Shown: positions 8,121 to 15,907 of the stretch, one piece after another
Layout: each line of letters starts with the position of its first letter
How positions within the stretch are numbered: position 1 is the stretch's first letter
Source of the DNA: an uncultured Eubacteriales bacterium
GTDB lineage: Bacteria; Bacillota; Clostridia; Oscillospirales; Oscillospiraceae
NCBI GenBank assembly: GCA_949293985.1
Contig: CASFFN010000008.1
Span: forward strand, 62,001 to 126,000
DNA length: 64,000 nucleotides
Direction: 5' to 3'
The notes under the pieces: model-generated
What the model was told of the DNA's origin: nothing
Seen by the model: only the letters and a program-made list of their open reading frames with translations
Databases searched by the model: none
Position numbers and translations under genes: made by a program

Positions 8121-8513
8121 CAAAGGCTCCCTTGCCAAAGGGAGCTGGCACGGCGCAGCCGTGACTGAGGGATTCACAGCAGGCACTTTCTGAAAGTACA
8201 AACCAATGTGACAAGGCACAAGCCCCATAGCTCCCTCCGGGAGGGAGCTGGCACCGCAGGTGCCTGAGGGAGCAAGCGGGCAGTGCAGTTCCGGTTTGCT
8301 TGTGGGTTGGTACTTGCTCATAATTGCCCATACCCTATGCCCGTTATACCGAGATTTTTTTGGAATGGGGCATAGGAAATTTTAACCCTGGGGAAGTTCC
8401 TCCTCTGGTTGTCAAATTGGTTTCCTGCCCGATGGCTCCCTCCGTCTTGGGGCTGCGCCCCAAGCCACCTCCCTCCCGGAGGGAGGTATAAACGAAGCCT
8501 TCTGCAAGGTAAC
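8121..8513 (+). repeat. Type II composite intergenic repeat (R2-R1-linker-R3), copy 1
   Basis: The 7885-8811 gap holds no gene; most of it is repeats. Module R2 (8121-8175), a linker, R1 (8226-8280) and R3 (8434-8513) each contain a palindromic core built on GGCTCCC/GGGAGC or CTCCCTCCCGGAGGGAG. The same order recurs at 13520-13893 and, without R2, at 27003-27300. The modules also occur inverted inside type I composites. A GCGGCC/GGCCGC hairpin sits just before R2. Confidence 0.85.
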
Positions 8514-8661
8514 GATACCGGGCGGGTCAGGGAAGTAGCAATGCTTAGAAAGCTATCGTGCGAATATGGCTGCGGCCACTGGCCGCCGATACCGGGCGGG
8601 TCAGGGAAGTAGCAATGCTTAGAAAGCTATCGTGCGAATATGGCTGCGGCCACTGGCCGCC
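8514..8661 (+). repeat. Exact 74-bp tandem duplication of the R5 module
   Basis: Bases 8514-8587 and 8588-8661 are identical over 74 bp. Each copy has the inverted R5 sequence ending in a GCGGCC-ACT-GGCCGC hairpin. Perfect identity implies a recent duplication. It lies about 50 bases ahead of the putative dnaA promoter. Confidence 0.92.
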
Positions 8662-8705
8662 GAAATTGTCTGCGGCGGACTCGCCGCCCGGCCATAAAAT
8701 TTGGG

Positions 8706-8734
8706 TTGTGTTTTTGTGTTTTCTGTGGTACAAT
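8706..8734 (+). promoter_or_regulatory. Putative dnaA promoter
   Basis: TTGTGT (8706-8711) and TACAAT (8729-8734) are separated by 17 bases, 78 bases before the dnaA start, in AT-rich sequence just after the repeats end. The -10 is good and the -35 poor. Confidence 0.55.
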
Positions 8735-8811
8735 TTAGGGTGAGATAATATTCCCCAAATGGGACTTTTTCCCGGGGTTTTTTGGGGATTTTTAGAGAAA
8801 GGAGCCCCCTT

Positions 8812-10125
8812 ATGTACTCATCTGCCTATGTGTGGGCCAAAGTTTTGCAGTATATGGAGGAGCGTTTGGATGCGGTCACCGTGTCCGCCTGGTTTGACGA
8901 TGCGGAAGTGGTGGAGCTGAACGAAGAACACCTGATTTTGTACTCCTCTTCCGACTTCCGCCGGGAGACCATCCGCCGCCGCTGCACCGAGTATATTCAC
9001 GACGCCCTGCGGGAAATTTTCAATTCCGACGCCAAGCTGCTGGTGTTCGGAGACGAGGAGCTGAACGCCTACCGGGCCAAAGGAAAGCGGAAAACCTCCA
9101 TGGACTTTAACCCCCAGTTCACCTTTGAAAGCTTCGTAGTAGGCCCCTCCAACCGGTTTGCCCACGGCGCCGCCATCGCCGTATCCAACAATCCCGGCCA
9201 GGTGTATAACCCCTTGTTCATCTACGGCCCTGCCGGTGTGGGCAAGACCCACCTGCTGTACGCCATCGCCAACGGCATCCGGAAAACCTCCCCCGACGCC
9301 AACATCGTCTATATCAAAGGCGACCAGTTTACCAACGAGCTGATTTCCGCCCTGCAAAGCGGCAAGAATATCGAATTCCGGAACAAATACCGGGAGGCCG
9401 ACCTGTTCCTCATCGATGATATCCAGTTCATCGCCGGTAAGGAGTCCACCCAGGAGGAATTCTTCCACACCTTCAATAAGCTCTACGAGGAGCATAAGCA
9501 GATTGTCATGACCTCCGACCGGAAGCCTAACGATATGCTCACATTGGAGGACCGGCTGAAAACCCGTTTCGAGTGGGGTCTGATTGCAGACGTCCAGCCC
9601 CCGGACTACGAAACCCGGATGGCCATTATCCGCAACAAAGCCACTTCCCTGGGACTGGATTTAAGCTATGACATCTGCGACTATATCGCCAACAATGTCA
9701 CCAGCAATGTGCGGCAGATTGAGGGCACGGTGAAGAAGATCCGGGCCTATGTGGACCTGAACGGCATGACTCTGGACCTTCCCAATGTATCCCGGGCCAT
9801 TGACGATATGTTCAAGCGGGAGGGCAACAGTCTGCCCACCCCGGGGCTCATTATCAGCCAGGTGTGTAAGTTCTACTCCATGGACGAGTCGGTGATTCGG
9901 GGCACCCTGAAAAACAAGGGCACCACAGAAGCCCGGCAGATCGCCATTTACCTCACCCGGAAGCTCACCAATCTGAGCCTGCCCGACATCGGCAAGGAGT
10001 TCGGCCGGGACCACTCCACGGTGCTTTACGCCATCCGCAAGGTGGAAGTGGCCCTGAAGGGCGGAAACGAAACCATGCAAAACAATATCCGGGACATCAC
10101 CGCCAACATCAACGCCTCCTTGTAA
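8812..10125 (+). CDS. dnaA: Chromosomal replication initiator DnaA
   Basis: A 437-residue initiator with the usual four domains: an N-terminal interaction domain (1-80), a short linker, an AAA+ domain and a C-terminal DNA-binding domain. Walker A GPAGVGKTH is near residues 139-147, Walker B LFLIDDIQF near 200, and the DnaA signature FGRDHSTVLYAI near 397-410. It binds DnaA boxes in oriC as an ATP filament and melts the origin. The ATG at 8812 has AAAGGAG eight bases upstream; a GTG 30 bases earlier has no ribosome site. The gene lies immediately left of the box cluster, so it may be autoregulated by DnaA binding. Confidence 0.98.
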   Translation: MYSSAYVWAKVLQYMEERLDAVTVSAWFDDAEVVELNEEHLILYSSSDFRRETIRRRCTEYIHDALREIFNSDAKLLVFGDEELNAYRAKGKRKTSMDFNPQFTFESFVVGPSNRFAHGAAIAVSNNPGQVYNPLFIYGPAGVGKTHLLYAIANGIRKTSPDANIVYIKGDQFTNELISALQSGKNIEFRNKYREADLFLIDDIQFIAGKESTQEEFFHTFNKLYEEHKQIVMTSDRKPNDMLTLEDRLKTRFEWGLIADVQPPDYETRMAIIRNKATSLGLDLSYDICDYIANNVTSNVRQIEGTVKKIRAYVDLNGMTLDLPNVSRAIDDMFKREGNSLPTPGLIISQVCKFYSMDESVIRGTLKNKGTTEARQIAIYLTRKLTNLSLPDIGKEFGRDHSTVLYAIRKVEVALKGGNETMQNNIRDITANINASL

Positions 10126-10141
10126 GGCGTACCCGGTACGA

Positions 10142-10822
10142 TATGGACAGCGGCGGTACACCGCCGGAAACTGCCTGCAAGCTGTAAATTGACGGCTTGT
10201 ACTTCGACAACAAGATGATAAGGGTGCGTAAAAGGGAAAAGCCAAAGATTTGCACCAAAGGCTCCCTTGCCAAAGGGAGCTGGCACGCCGGAGGCGTGAC
10301 TGAGGGATTACAGTAAGCACTACCTCAAAAGTAGCAAACCAATGTGGCAAGGTACACACCCCATAGCTCCCTCCGGGAGGGAGCTGGCACGGCGTAGCCG
10401 TGTCTGAGGGAGCCAGCGGGCGGGAAACTTATGGTTTGCTTTTGGGTTGGTACTTGCTGGTGGTTATCGTCACCCGGTTACAGCCTTTCAGTCTGTTATC
10501 CAATCAGCCTTCTGCAAGTGCTTGCCAGCAGGGCCATACTTTCTTGCTCCGGCAAGAAAGTATGCAAAGAAGCCGGCTTAAGGGGAAAACAACTCACTCC
10601 CGTTCGGTGTTTTCCCCATTGACCCTTCGCTTTGGCTCGGGTTCTGGGTTTCAGTCCCTACCCCCGTTTTGGTTCGTGGGTTTATGGGTAATTTATTTCC
10701 CACGCTGTCGATTGAGAGCACGAAAAAAACGATATCGTACCATAGAACGATACCGGGCACTGGAGGGGCAGTAACGATTCGTGGAAAGCTATCGTGCGCA
10801 TTGTCTACAGGCACTGCCTGTA
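10142..10822 (-). repeat. Type I composite intergenic repeat, inverted full copy
   Basis: The dnaA-dnaN gap (10126-11060) holds no gene; its first two thirds are repeats. Reading left to right: an R7 tail (about 10184-10245, matching the inverse of 20214-20272), R2 (10257-10311), R1 (10361-10420), a linker, R4 (about 10490-10760) and R5 with a TACAGGC-ACT-GCCTGTA hairpin at 10806-10822. This is the inverted equivalent of 36687-37282. The R5 hairpin end overlaps the first DnaA-box-like site of oriC. Confidence 0.88.
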
Positions 10823-11040
10823 TCCACAGGGGCTGTGGAATGTGGATGGATTGGCTGTGGAAAAATTTTCTTCCACAAGGTTCTTCAAAACCCTGTGGAA
10901 AAGTTCTTCTTTCTACACATCCGGCTGTGGATAAATTTCCGTTGCCTCTCTAAGACAAAACCCACTTTTCCACATAAATTTCCCCTACTACTATTACTAC
11001 TACCTAAAATATCTATTTTTATATTTATTATTCATTATTT
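10820..11040 (+). other. Replication origin oriC: DnaA boxes, DnaA-trio and unwinding region
   Basis: Box-like sites lie at 10820-10828 (GTATCCACA), 10841-10849, 10856-10864 (TGTGGAAAA), 10894-10902 (TGTGGAAAA), 10926-10934 (perfect TGTGGATAA) and 10966-10974 (TTTTCCACA). Eleven bases after the last box a run of trinucleotides CTACTACTATTACTACTA (10985-11002) matches the DnaA-trio described in Bacillus subtilis. It is followed by AT-rich sequence to 11040. The order box, trio, AT-rich DNA is that of the basal unwinding system, so unwinding should start near 11000. dnaN begins at 11061. Confidence 0.92.
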
Positions 11041-11060
11041 TACAGAAATGAGGTCGTACC

Positions 11061-12170
11061 ATGCGCTTTACCTGTGAAAAAAACACTCTCCTTACCGGCC
11101 TGAACATCACCGGCAGAACCGTCGCCCAAAAAAGCGCCATCTCCGCCATTGAGGGCATCCTCTGCAAAGCCGGAGACGGCCTGAGCCTTACCGGCTACAA
11201 TATGGAAACCGCCATCACCTATGTAATCGACGCCGAGGTTTCCGATATGGGCCAGTGCGTCCTGCCGGCAAGACTGTTCGGCGACATTATCCGCCGTTTG
11301 CCGGAAGGCCCGGTCACAGTGGTGGTGGATGACAACTATAAAGTATCCATCCGGGCGGGCTATGCCTCCTTTACCATCTCCGCCGAATCCGCCGACGAAT
11401 ACCCCAACCTTCCGGACGTGGGTGACGGACGGAGCATCCGCATCCCTCAGACGGCTATGAAAGAGCTGATCTCCGGCACCATCTTTGCCGTTTCCGAGAA
11501 TCAGGGCCGTCCCATCCATACCGGCGTGAAATTTGAAGTGGAAGAGGACCGGGTCTCGGCCATCGCCGTGGACGGCTTCCGGTTGGCCCGGCGCACCTAT
11601 CACACCCAGGAGCCTACGGGACGGCAGCTGTCCTTCGTGGTCCCGGCACCGGGCCTGAAAGAACTGGAAAAAATCCTCTCCGACGGAGACAACCAGGTAG
11701 CCTTCACCCTGGGTACCCGGCACATCCTGTTCCAGGTGGGACAGGCCACCCTTATCTGCCGCCTGCTGGAAGGGGAATTCCTGGACTGGCGGAAGGTGGT
11801 TCCCACCAACTGCCCCATCCGGCTTTGCGCCCATGTTTCGGATCTGGCTTCCTCCATTGAGCGCGTGGGTCTGATTGTGTCGGAAAAGTACAAAAGCCCG
11901 GTGCGGTGCATTTTCGGCAACCAGCAGGTGCTGCTGCGAACCAATACCACCATCGGCGCCGCCGAGGACCAGTGCTCTTTGGCGGGAGACGGCAAGGAGC
12001 TGGAAATCGGCTTCAATGTCCGCTACCTGGCAGACGCCCTCCGGGCCATTCCCAGCGAGGAGGTCATTCTGGAGCTAACCAACGGATTAAGCCCCATCGT
12101 TATGACCCCGGTGGATGAAAAGCTGGACTTCTCCTATATGGTCCTGCCGGTGAGAATCAAATCCAACTGA
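11061..12170 (+). CDS. dnaN: DNA polymerase III beta subunit (sliding clamp)
   Basis: A 369-residue protein of normal length with the three clamp domains. Recognisable stretches are the N-terminal MRFTCEKNTLLTGLN, the domain-2 segment FRLARRTY and the C-terminal SYMVLPVRI, which forms part of the partner-binding pocket. Two subunits form the ring that tethers the replicative polymerase to DNA. The ATG at 11061 follows GAGG. It is the first gene right of oriC and begins the dnaN-yaaA-recF unit, with 13 bases to yaaA. Confidence 0.98.
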   Translation: MRFTCEKNTLLTGLNITGRTVAQKSAISAIEGILCKAGDGLSLTGYNMETAITYVIDAEVSDMGQCVLPARLFGDIIRRLPEGPVTVVVDDNYKVSIRAGYASFTISAESADEYPNLPDVGDGRSIRIPQTAMKELISGTIFAVSENQGRPIHTGVKFEVEEDRVSAIAVDGFRLARRTYHTQEPTGRQLSFVVPAPGLKELEKILSDGDNQVAFTLGTRHILFQVGQATLICRLLEGEFLDWRKVVPTNCPIRLCAHVSDLASSIERVGLIVSEKYKSPVRCIFGNQQVLLRTNTTIGAAEDQCSLAGDGKELEIGFNVRYLADALRAIPSEEVILELTNGLSPIVMTPVDEKLDFSYMVLPVRIKSN

Positions 12171-12183
12171 TGAGGAATTTACC

Positions 12184-12432
12184 ATGAAAGTCACCGTAAC
12201 CAAAAAGCAGGGGGCTTCTCCTCTGCCCATTACCACAGAATTCATCAAGCTGGAAGCCGCCATGAAACTGGCCCAGGCCGTCACCGGCGGCATGGCCAAG
12301 ACCGTCATCCAGGAAGGTCAGGTGGAGGTAAACGGAGAAATCTGCACCATGCGGGGAAAGAAGCTCCACCCCGGGGACAGCTTCACCTTCCAGGGGCAGA
12401 CCTTCACCATCGTAAGCCATGCAGCTGAATAA
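12184..12432 (+). CDS. yaaA: S4-domain RNA-binding protein YaaA
   Basis: An 82-residue protein that is essentially one S4 domain: the helix EFIKLEAAMKLAQ, then the core AKTVIQEGQVEVNGEI with the VNGE turn and KKLHPGD loop. Members between dnaN and recF in Firmicutes (YaaA, also called RlbA) are thought to act in large ribosomal subunit assembly; here that is from family and position only. It starts 13 bases after dnaN and its end overlaps recF by 14 bp, so translation is coupled. Confidence 0.92.
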   Translation: MKVTVTKKQGASPLPITTEFIKLEAAMKLAQAVTGGMAKTVIQEGQVEVNGEICTMRGKKLHPGDSFTFQGQTFTIVSHAAE

Positions 12433-13519
12433 CCTCACCCTTCATAACTACCGCAACTATCGGGACTGCTGCTTCACCTTCGACCCGGGGGTAAACCTGA
12501 TTGTGGGGGATAACGCCCAGGGAAAGACCAATCTTTTGGAGGCCATCGGCTACCTGGGCACGGGAAAGAGCTTCCGCACCTCCAAAAATCAGGAGCTGAT
12601 GGGCTTTGACCCGAATTTTACGGAAATCTCCGGGGAGCTTTTCTCTCAGGAACGGCAGCAGTCTATCCGGTGGGTGCTGTTTCCCGGCAGACCCCGGCAG
12701 CTGTACCACAATGGGGTAAAAAAGAAAACCCTTTCCCAAATCTCGGGGGTGTTTCAGACGGTGCTGTTCTGTCCGGAGGATTTGATGGTGCTCAAAAGCG
12801 GCTCCGCCAGCCGCCGCCGGCTGGGGGACAACGCCCTGAGCCAGCTGCGGCCCAATTATGAGGCGGCGCTGACCCAGTACGGGAAAATTTTAGAGCAGAA
12901 GAACCGGATTCTCAAAGACCGAAACGAAAATCCCGCCCTTTTGGAGATTCTGCCGGAGTACAATGCCCGGCTATGTCAGGTGGGAGCCCTGATTATCTCC
13001 TACCGGGCAAGGTTTTATGAAGGCCTGGGCAGGGAAGCGGCGGTGTTCCACCGGGAATTTTCCGGGGGCAGGGAGGACTTTGTCCTTACCTACCACACCG
13101 TTTCCACCGTCACCGACCCCTTTGCTCCCGTGGAGGTTTTGCAGCAGCAGCTGCGGGAGCACCTGGAGAGCCACTACCGGGCAGAGCTGCAAAGCTGCCA
13201 GTGCCTGACGGGACCCCACAAGGACGATTTTGATGTGACCCTTTCCGGGATGTCCCTGAAAGCCTACGGTTCCCAGGGCCAGACCCGCACCGCCGCCATC
13301 AGCCTGAAGCTGGCCCAGCGGCAGCTTATGGCCAGCCAGTCCGGAGAGCTCCCGGTGCTGCTGCTGGACGATGTGCTGTCCGAGCTGGACCCGGGCCGGC
13401 AGGACTTTGTGCTGAACCAGATTCACAAGGGCCAGGTGTTCATCACCTGCTGCGAAAAGGACCGGTTCACCAAGCTGGGCAAAACCATGGAAATCGAGAA
13501 GGGAAATCTGCTGATTTGA
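12419..13519 (+). CDS. recF: DNA replication and repair protein RecF
   Basis: A 366-residue SMC-like ATPase. Walker A GDNAQGKTN spans residues 30-38, and the C-terminal Walker B LLLDDVLSELDPGRQ is intact, preceded by the ABC-type signature region GSQGQTRTAAISLKLA. RecF with RecO and RecR loads RecA onto gapped DNA and helps restart stalled forks. It overlaps yaaA by 14 bp and ends the dnaN transcript. Its stop codon lies directly against a repeat block, whose first hairpin may act as a terminator. Confidence 0.97.
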   Translation: MQLNNLTLHNYRNYRDCCFTFDPGVNLIVGDNAQGKTNLLEAIGYLGTGKSFRTSKNQELMGFDPNFTEISGELFSQERQQSIRWVLFPGRPRQLYHNGVKKKTLSQISGVFQTVLFCPEDLMVLKSGSASRRRLGDNALSQLRPNYEAALTQYGKILEQKNRILKDRNENPALLEILPEYNARLCQVGALIISYRARFYEGLGREAAVFHREFSGGREDFVLTYHTVSTVTDPFAPVEVLQQQLREHLESHYRAELQSCQCLTGPHKDDFDVTLSGMSLKAYGSQGQTRTAAISLKLAQRQLMASQSGELPVLLLDDVLSELDPGRQDFVLNQIHKGQVFITCCEKDRFTKLGKTMEIEKGNLLI

Positions 13520-13949
13520 CAAAGGCTCCCTTGATAAAGGGAGCTGGTACCACAGGTATCTGAGGGATTTTACAGCAGGCACTTCCCAAAAGAACAAGCC
13601 AATGTGATAAGGTACAAACCCCATAGCTCCCTCCGGGAGGGAGCTGTCACCGCAGGTGACTGAGGGAGCCAGCGGGTGGTGCAGCTATGGTTTCACAAAG
13701 GGGTGGTACTTGCTCATAAGTATCGATAACCTGTGCCGATTTTAACGGAAACTTGATAATCCTGGGGAGGTACCATCCCAATATTGGGAATTGGTTATGT
13801 CCCCGCTGGCTCCCTCCGTCTTGGGGCTGCGCCCCAAGCCACCTCCCTCCCGGAGGGAGGTATAAACGAAGCCTTCTGCAAGGTAACGATACCAGGTAGA
13901 TTTAGTGAATAGGGAATAGTGAATAAGTATTGGGCAGGCAGGGCCTGCC
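13520..13949 (+). repeat. Type II composite intergenic repeat, copy 2
   Basis: This block fills the gap between recF and gyrB (13520-13965); no gene is visible. R2 (13520-13570), linker, R1 (13621-13676), linker, R3 (13807-13893), an R6 fragment and a final GGCAGGC-AGG-GCCTGCC hairpin (13933-13949). It matches 8121-8520 module for module but differs in the R2 and R1 stem sequences. The last hairpin ends three bases before the gyrB ribosome site. Confidence 0.86.
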
Positions 13950-13965
13950 AATAAGGAGGACAAGT

Positions 13966-15894
13966 ATGTCTGAGGAAACCAAAGTAAGTCAGGAATATGG
14001 GGCAGAGCAGATTCAGGTTCTGGAAGGACTGGAAGCTGTTCGGAAGCGCCCCGGTATGTATATCGGCTCCACCTCCTCGTCGGGCCTGCACCACCTGGTG
14101 TACGAAATCGTGGACAACGCCATCGACGAGGCGCTGGCAGGGTATTGTAAGCATATCACCGTCACCATCAATCCCGGCAACTCCATCACCGTCACCGATG
14201 ACGGCAGAGGTATCCCCGTGGATATCCAGCCCCAGACCGGACGGCCTGCTCTGGAGGTGGTATACACCGTGCTGCACGCCGGCGGCAAGTTCGGCGGCGG
14301 CGGCTACAAGGTCTCCGGCGGCCTTCACGGCGTGGGCGCCTCCGTGGTAAACGCCCTGAGTCAGTGGCTCCGGGTGCGGGTGCATAAGAACGGTCAGATT
14401 TACGAGATGAAATTCTCCCGGGGAAATATTACCCAGGAAATAACCATCGTGGGCACCACGGAGAAAACCGGTACGGAAGTCACCTTCCAGCCGGATCCGG
14501 AAATGTTCGATACTTTGGAATACGACTATGAAATCCTCCATAAGCGGATGCGGGAGGAGGCCTTCCTGAACGCCGGACTTTCTATCACCATCACCGACGA
14601 CCGGGAAGATACCCCTGTCAGCCATACCATGTGCTATGAGGGCGGTATCCGGGAGTTTGCCAGCTGGTGCAACCGGAACAAGACGCCTCTGCACCCGGAG
14701 GTCATCTATATGAAGGGCAGCAAGAACGACGCCTCTGCGGAAATTGCCCTGCAATACAACGACGGCTATAACGAGCTGATGCTGTCCTTCGCCAACGATG
14801 TCCATACCCCGGAAGGCGGTATGCACGAAACCGGCTTCAAAACCGCCCTGACCCGGGTGGTGAATGCCTACGGCGTGAAAAACGGCATGATCAAGGGAGA
14901 CGACAAGGTTTCCGGCGAAGACTGCCGGGAGGGTCTCACCGCCATCATCTCCGTAAAGCTCACCGATGCCCAGTTTGAAGGCCAGACCAAGGCCAAGCTG
15001 GGAAATGCCTATATCCGTACCCTGGTGGATTCCATTGTCAGCGAGCAGCTGGCGGTGTACTTTGAGGAGCACCCCCAGACCGCTAAGCTGATTCTGGACA
15101 AGGCCATGACCGCCAACCGGGCAAGAGAAGCTGCCCGCCGGGCCAGAGAGTCCATCCGCCGGAAAACCGTGCTGGAATCCGGACAGATGCCGGACAAGCT
15201 CCAGGACTGCAACGAGCGCAACCCGGAACTGTGCGAAATCTATATCGTGGAGGGCGACTCCGCGGCCGGTTCCGCCATCCAGGGCCGGGACTCCCGGTTC
15301 CAGGCAATTCTCGCCATGTGGGGCAAGATGCTCAACGTGGAAAAGGCCCGGGCGGACAAGATTTACAACAACGAAAAGCTGTACCCTTTGATTGTGGCAT
15401 TGGGCGGCGGCATCGGAGAGGAATTCTCTCTGGAAAAGCTCCGCTACCACAAGGTTATCATCATGGCGGACGCGGATGTGGACGGCGCCCACATCCGAAC
15501 CCTGCTTCTGACCTTCTTCTTCCGGTATATGCGGCCCATGATTGAAGAGGGGTATGTGTACTCCGCTGTGCCGCCCCTTTACAAGCTCACCCGGGGCAAG
15601 ACCGTGAAGGTGGCCTACTCCGACCAGGAGCGGGACCAGATTTCCGCCCAGATGCGCCAGGACAATCCCAACGCCAAAATTGATATTTCCCGGTTCAAGG
15701 GCTTGGGTGAGATGGACCCCCACGAGCTGTGGGAGACCACCATGGACCCGGAGAAGCGGACGCTGCGGCGGATTACCCTGGACGACGCTGTCCGGGCGGA
15801 CGAGGTATTCACGGTGCTCATGGGCGAGCAGGTGGAGCCCCGGAAGGAATGGATTGAAAACCACGCCCGTTACGCCATGAACATCGATATTTAA
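13966..15894 (+). CDS. gyrB: DNA gyrase subunit B
   Basis: A 642-residue type IIA topoisomerase ATPase subunit. The GHKL ATP-binding domain shows [20 protein letters not shown] and [15 protein letters not shown]; the TOPRIM domain shows EGDSAAGSA and [12 protein letters not shown]. With GyrA it introduces negative supercoils. The ATG at 13966 is set by AAGGAGG six bases upstream. In the TOPRIM region the sequence [16 protein letters not shown] has Trp where E. coli and B. subtilis have a basic residue; I take this as lineage-typical but note it. Thirteen bases separate it from gyrA. Confidence 0.98.
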   Translation: MSEETKVSQEYGAEQIQVLEGLEAVRKRPGMYIGSTSSSGLHHLVYEIVDNAIDEALAGYCKHITVTINPGNSITVTDDGRGIPVDIQPQTGRPALEVVYTVLHAGGKFGGGGYKVSGGLHGVGASVVNALSQWLRVRVHKNGQIYEMKFSRGNITQEITIVGTTEKTGTEVTFQPDPEMFDTLEYDYEILHKRMREEAFLNAGLSITITDDREDTPVSHTMCYEGGIREFASWCNRNKTPLHPEVIYMKGSKNDASAEIALQYNDGYNELMLSFANDVHTPEGGMHETGFKTALTRVVNAYGVKNGMIKGDDKVSGEDCREGLTAIISVKLTDAQFEGQTKAKLGNAYIRTLVDSIVSEQLAVYFEEHPQTAKLILDKAMTANRAREAARRARESIRRKTVLESGQMPDKLQDCNERNPELCEIYIVEGDSAAGSAIQGRDSRFQAILAMWGKMLNVEKARADKIYNNEKLYPLIVALGGGIGEEFSLEKLRYHKVIIMADADVDGAHIRTLLLTFFFRYMRPMIEEGYVYSAVPPLYKLTRGKTVKVAYSDQERDQISAQMRQDNPNAKIDISRFKGLGEMDPHELWETTMDPEKRTLRRITLDDAVRADEVFTVLMGEQVEPRKEWIENHARYAMNIDI

Positions 15895-15907
15895 GGAGGT
15901 GGGGAAT

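Noticed and set aside
8222..8500. Possible CRISPR array from repeated GGGAGGGAGC units
   Set aside because: The units are not evenly spaced, have no unique spacers, occur in both orientations and lack cas genes.
10400..10774. A 124-codon open frame in the dnaA-dnaN gap
   Set aside because: It runs through repeat modules R1 and R4 and changes frame relative to the other copies, so it is not a conserved protein.
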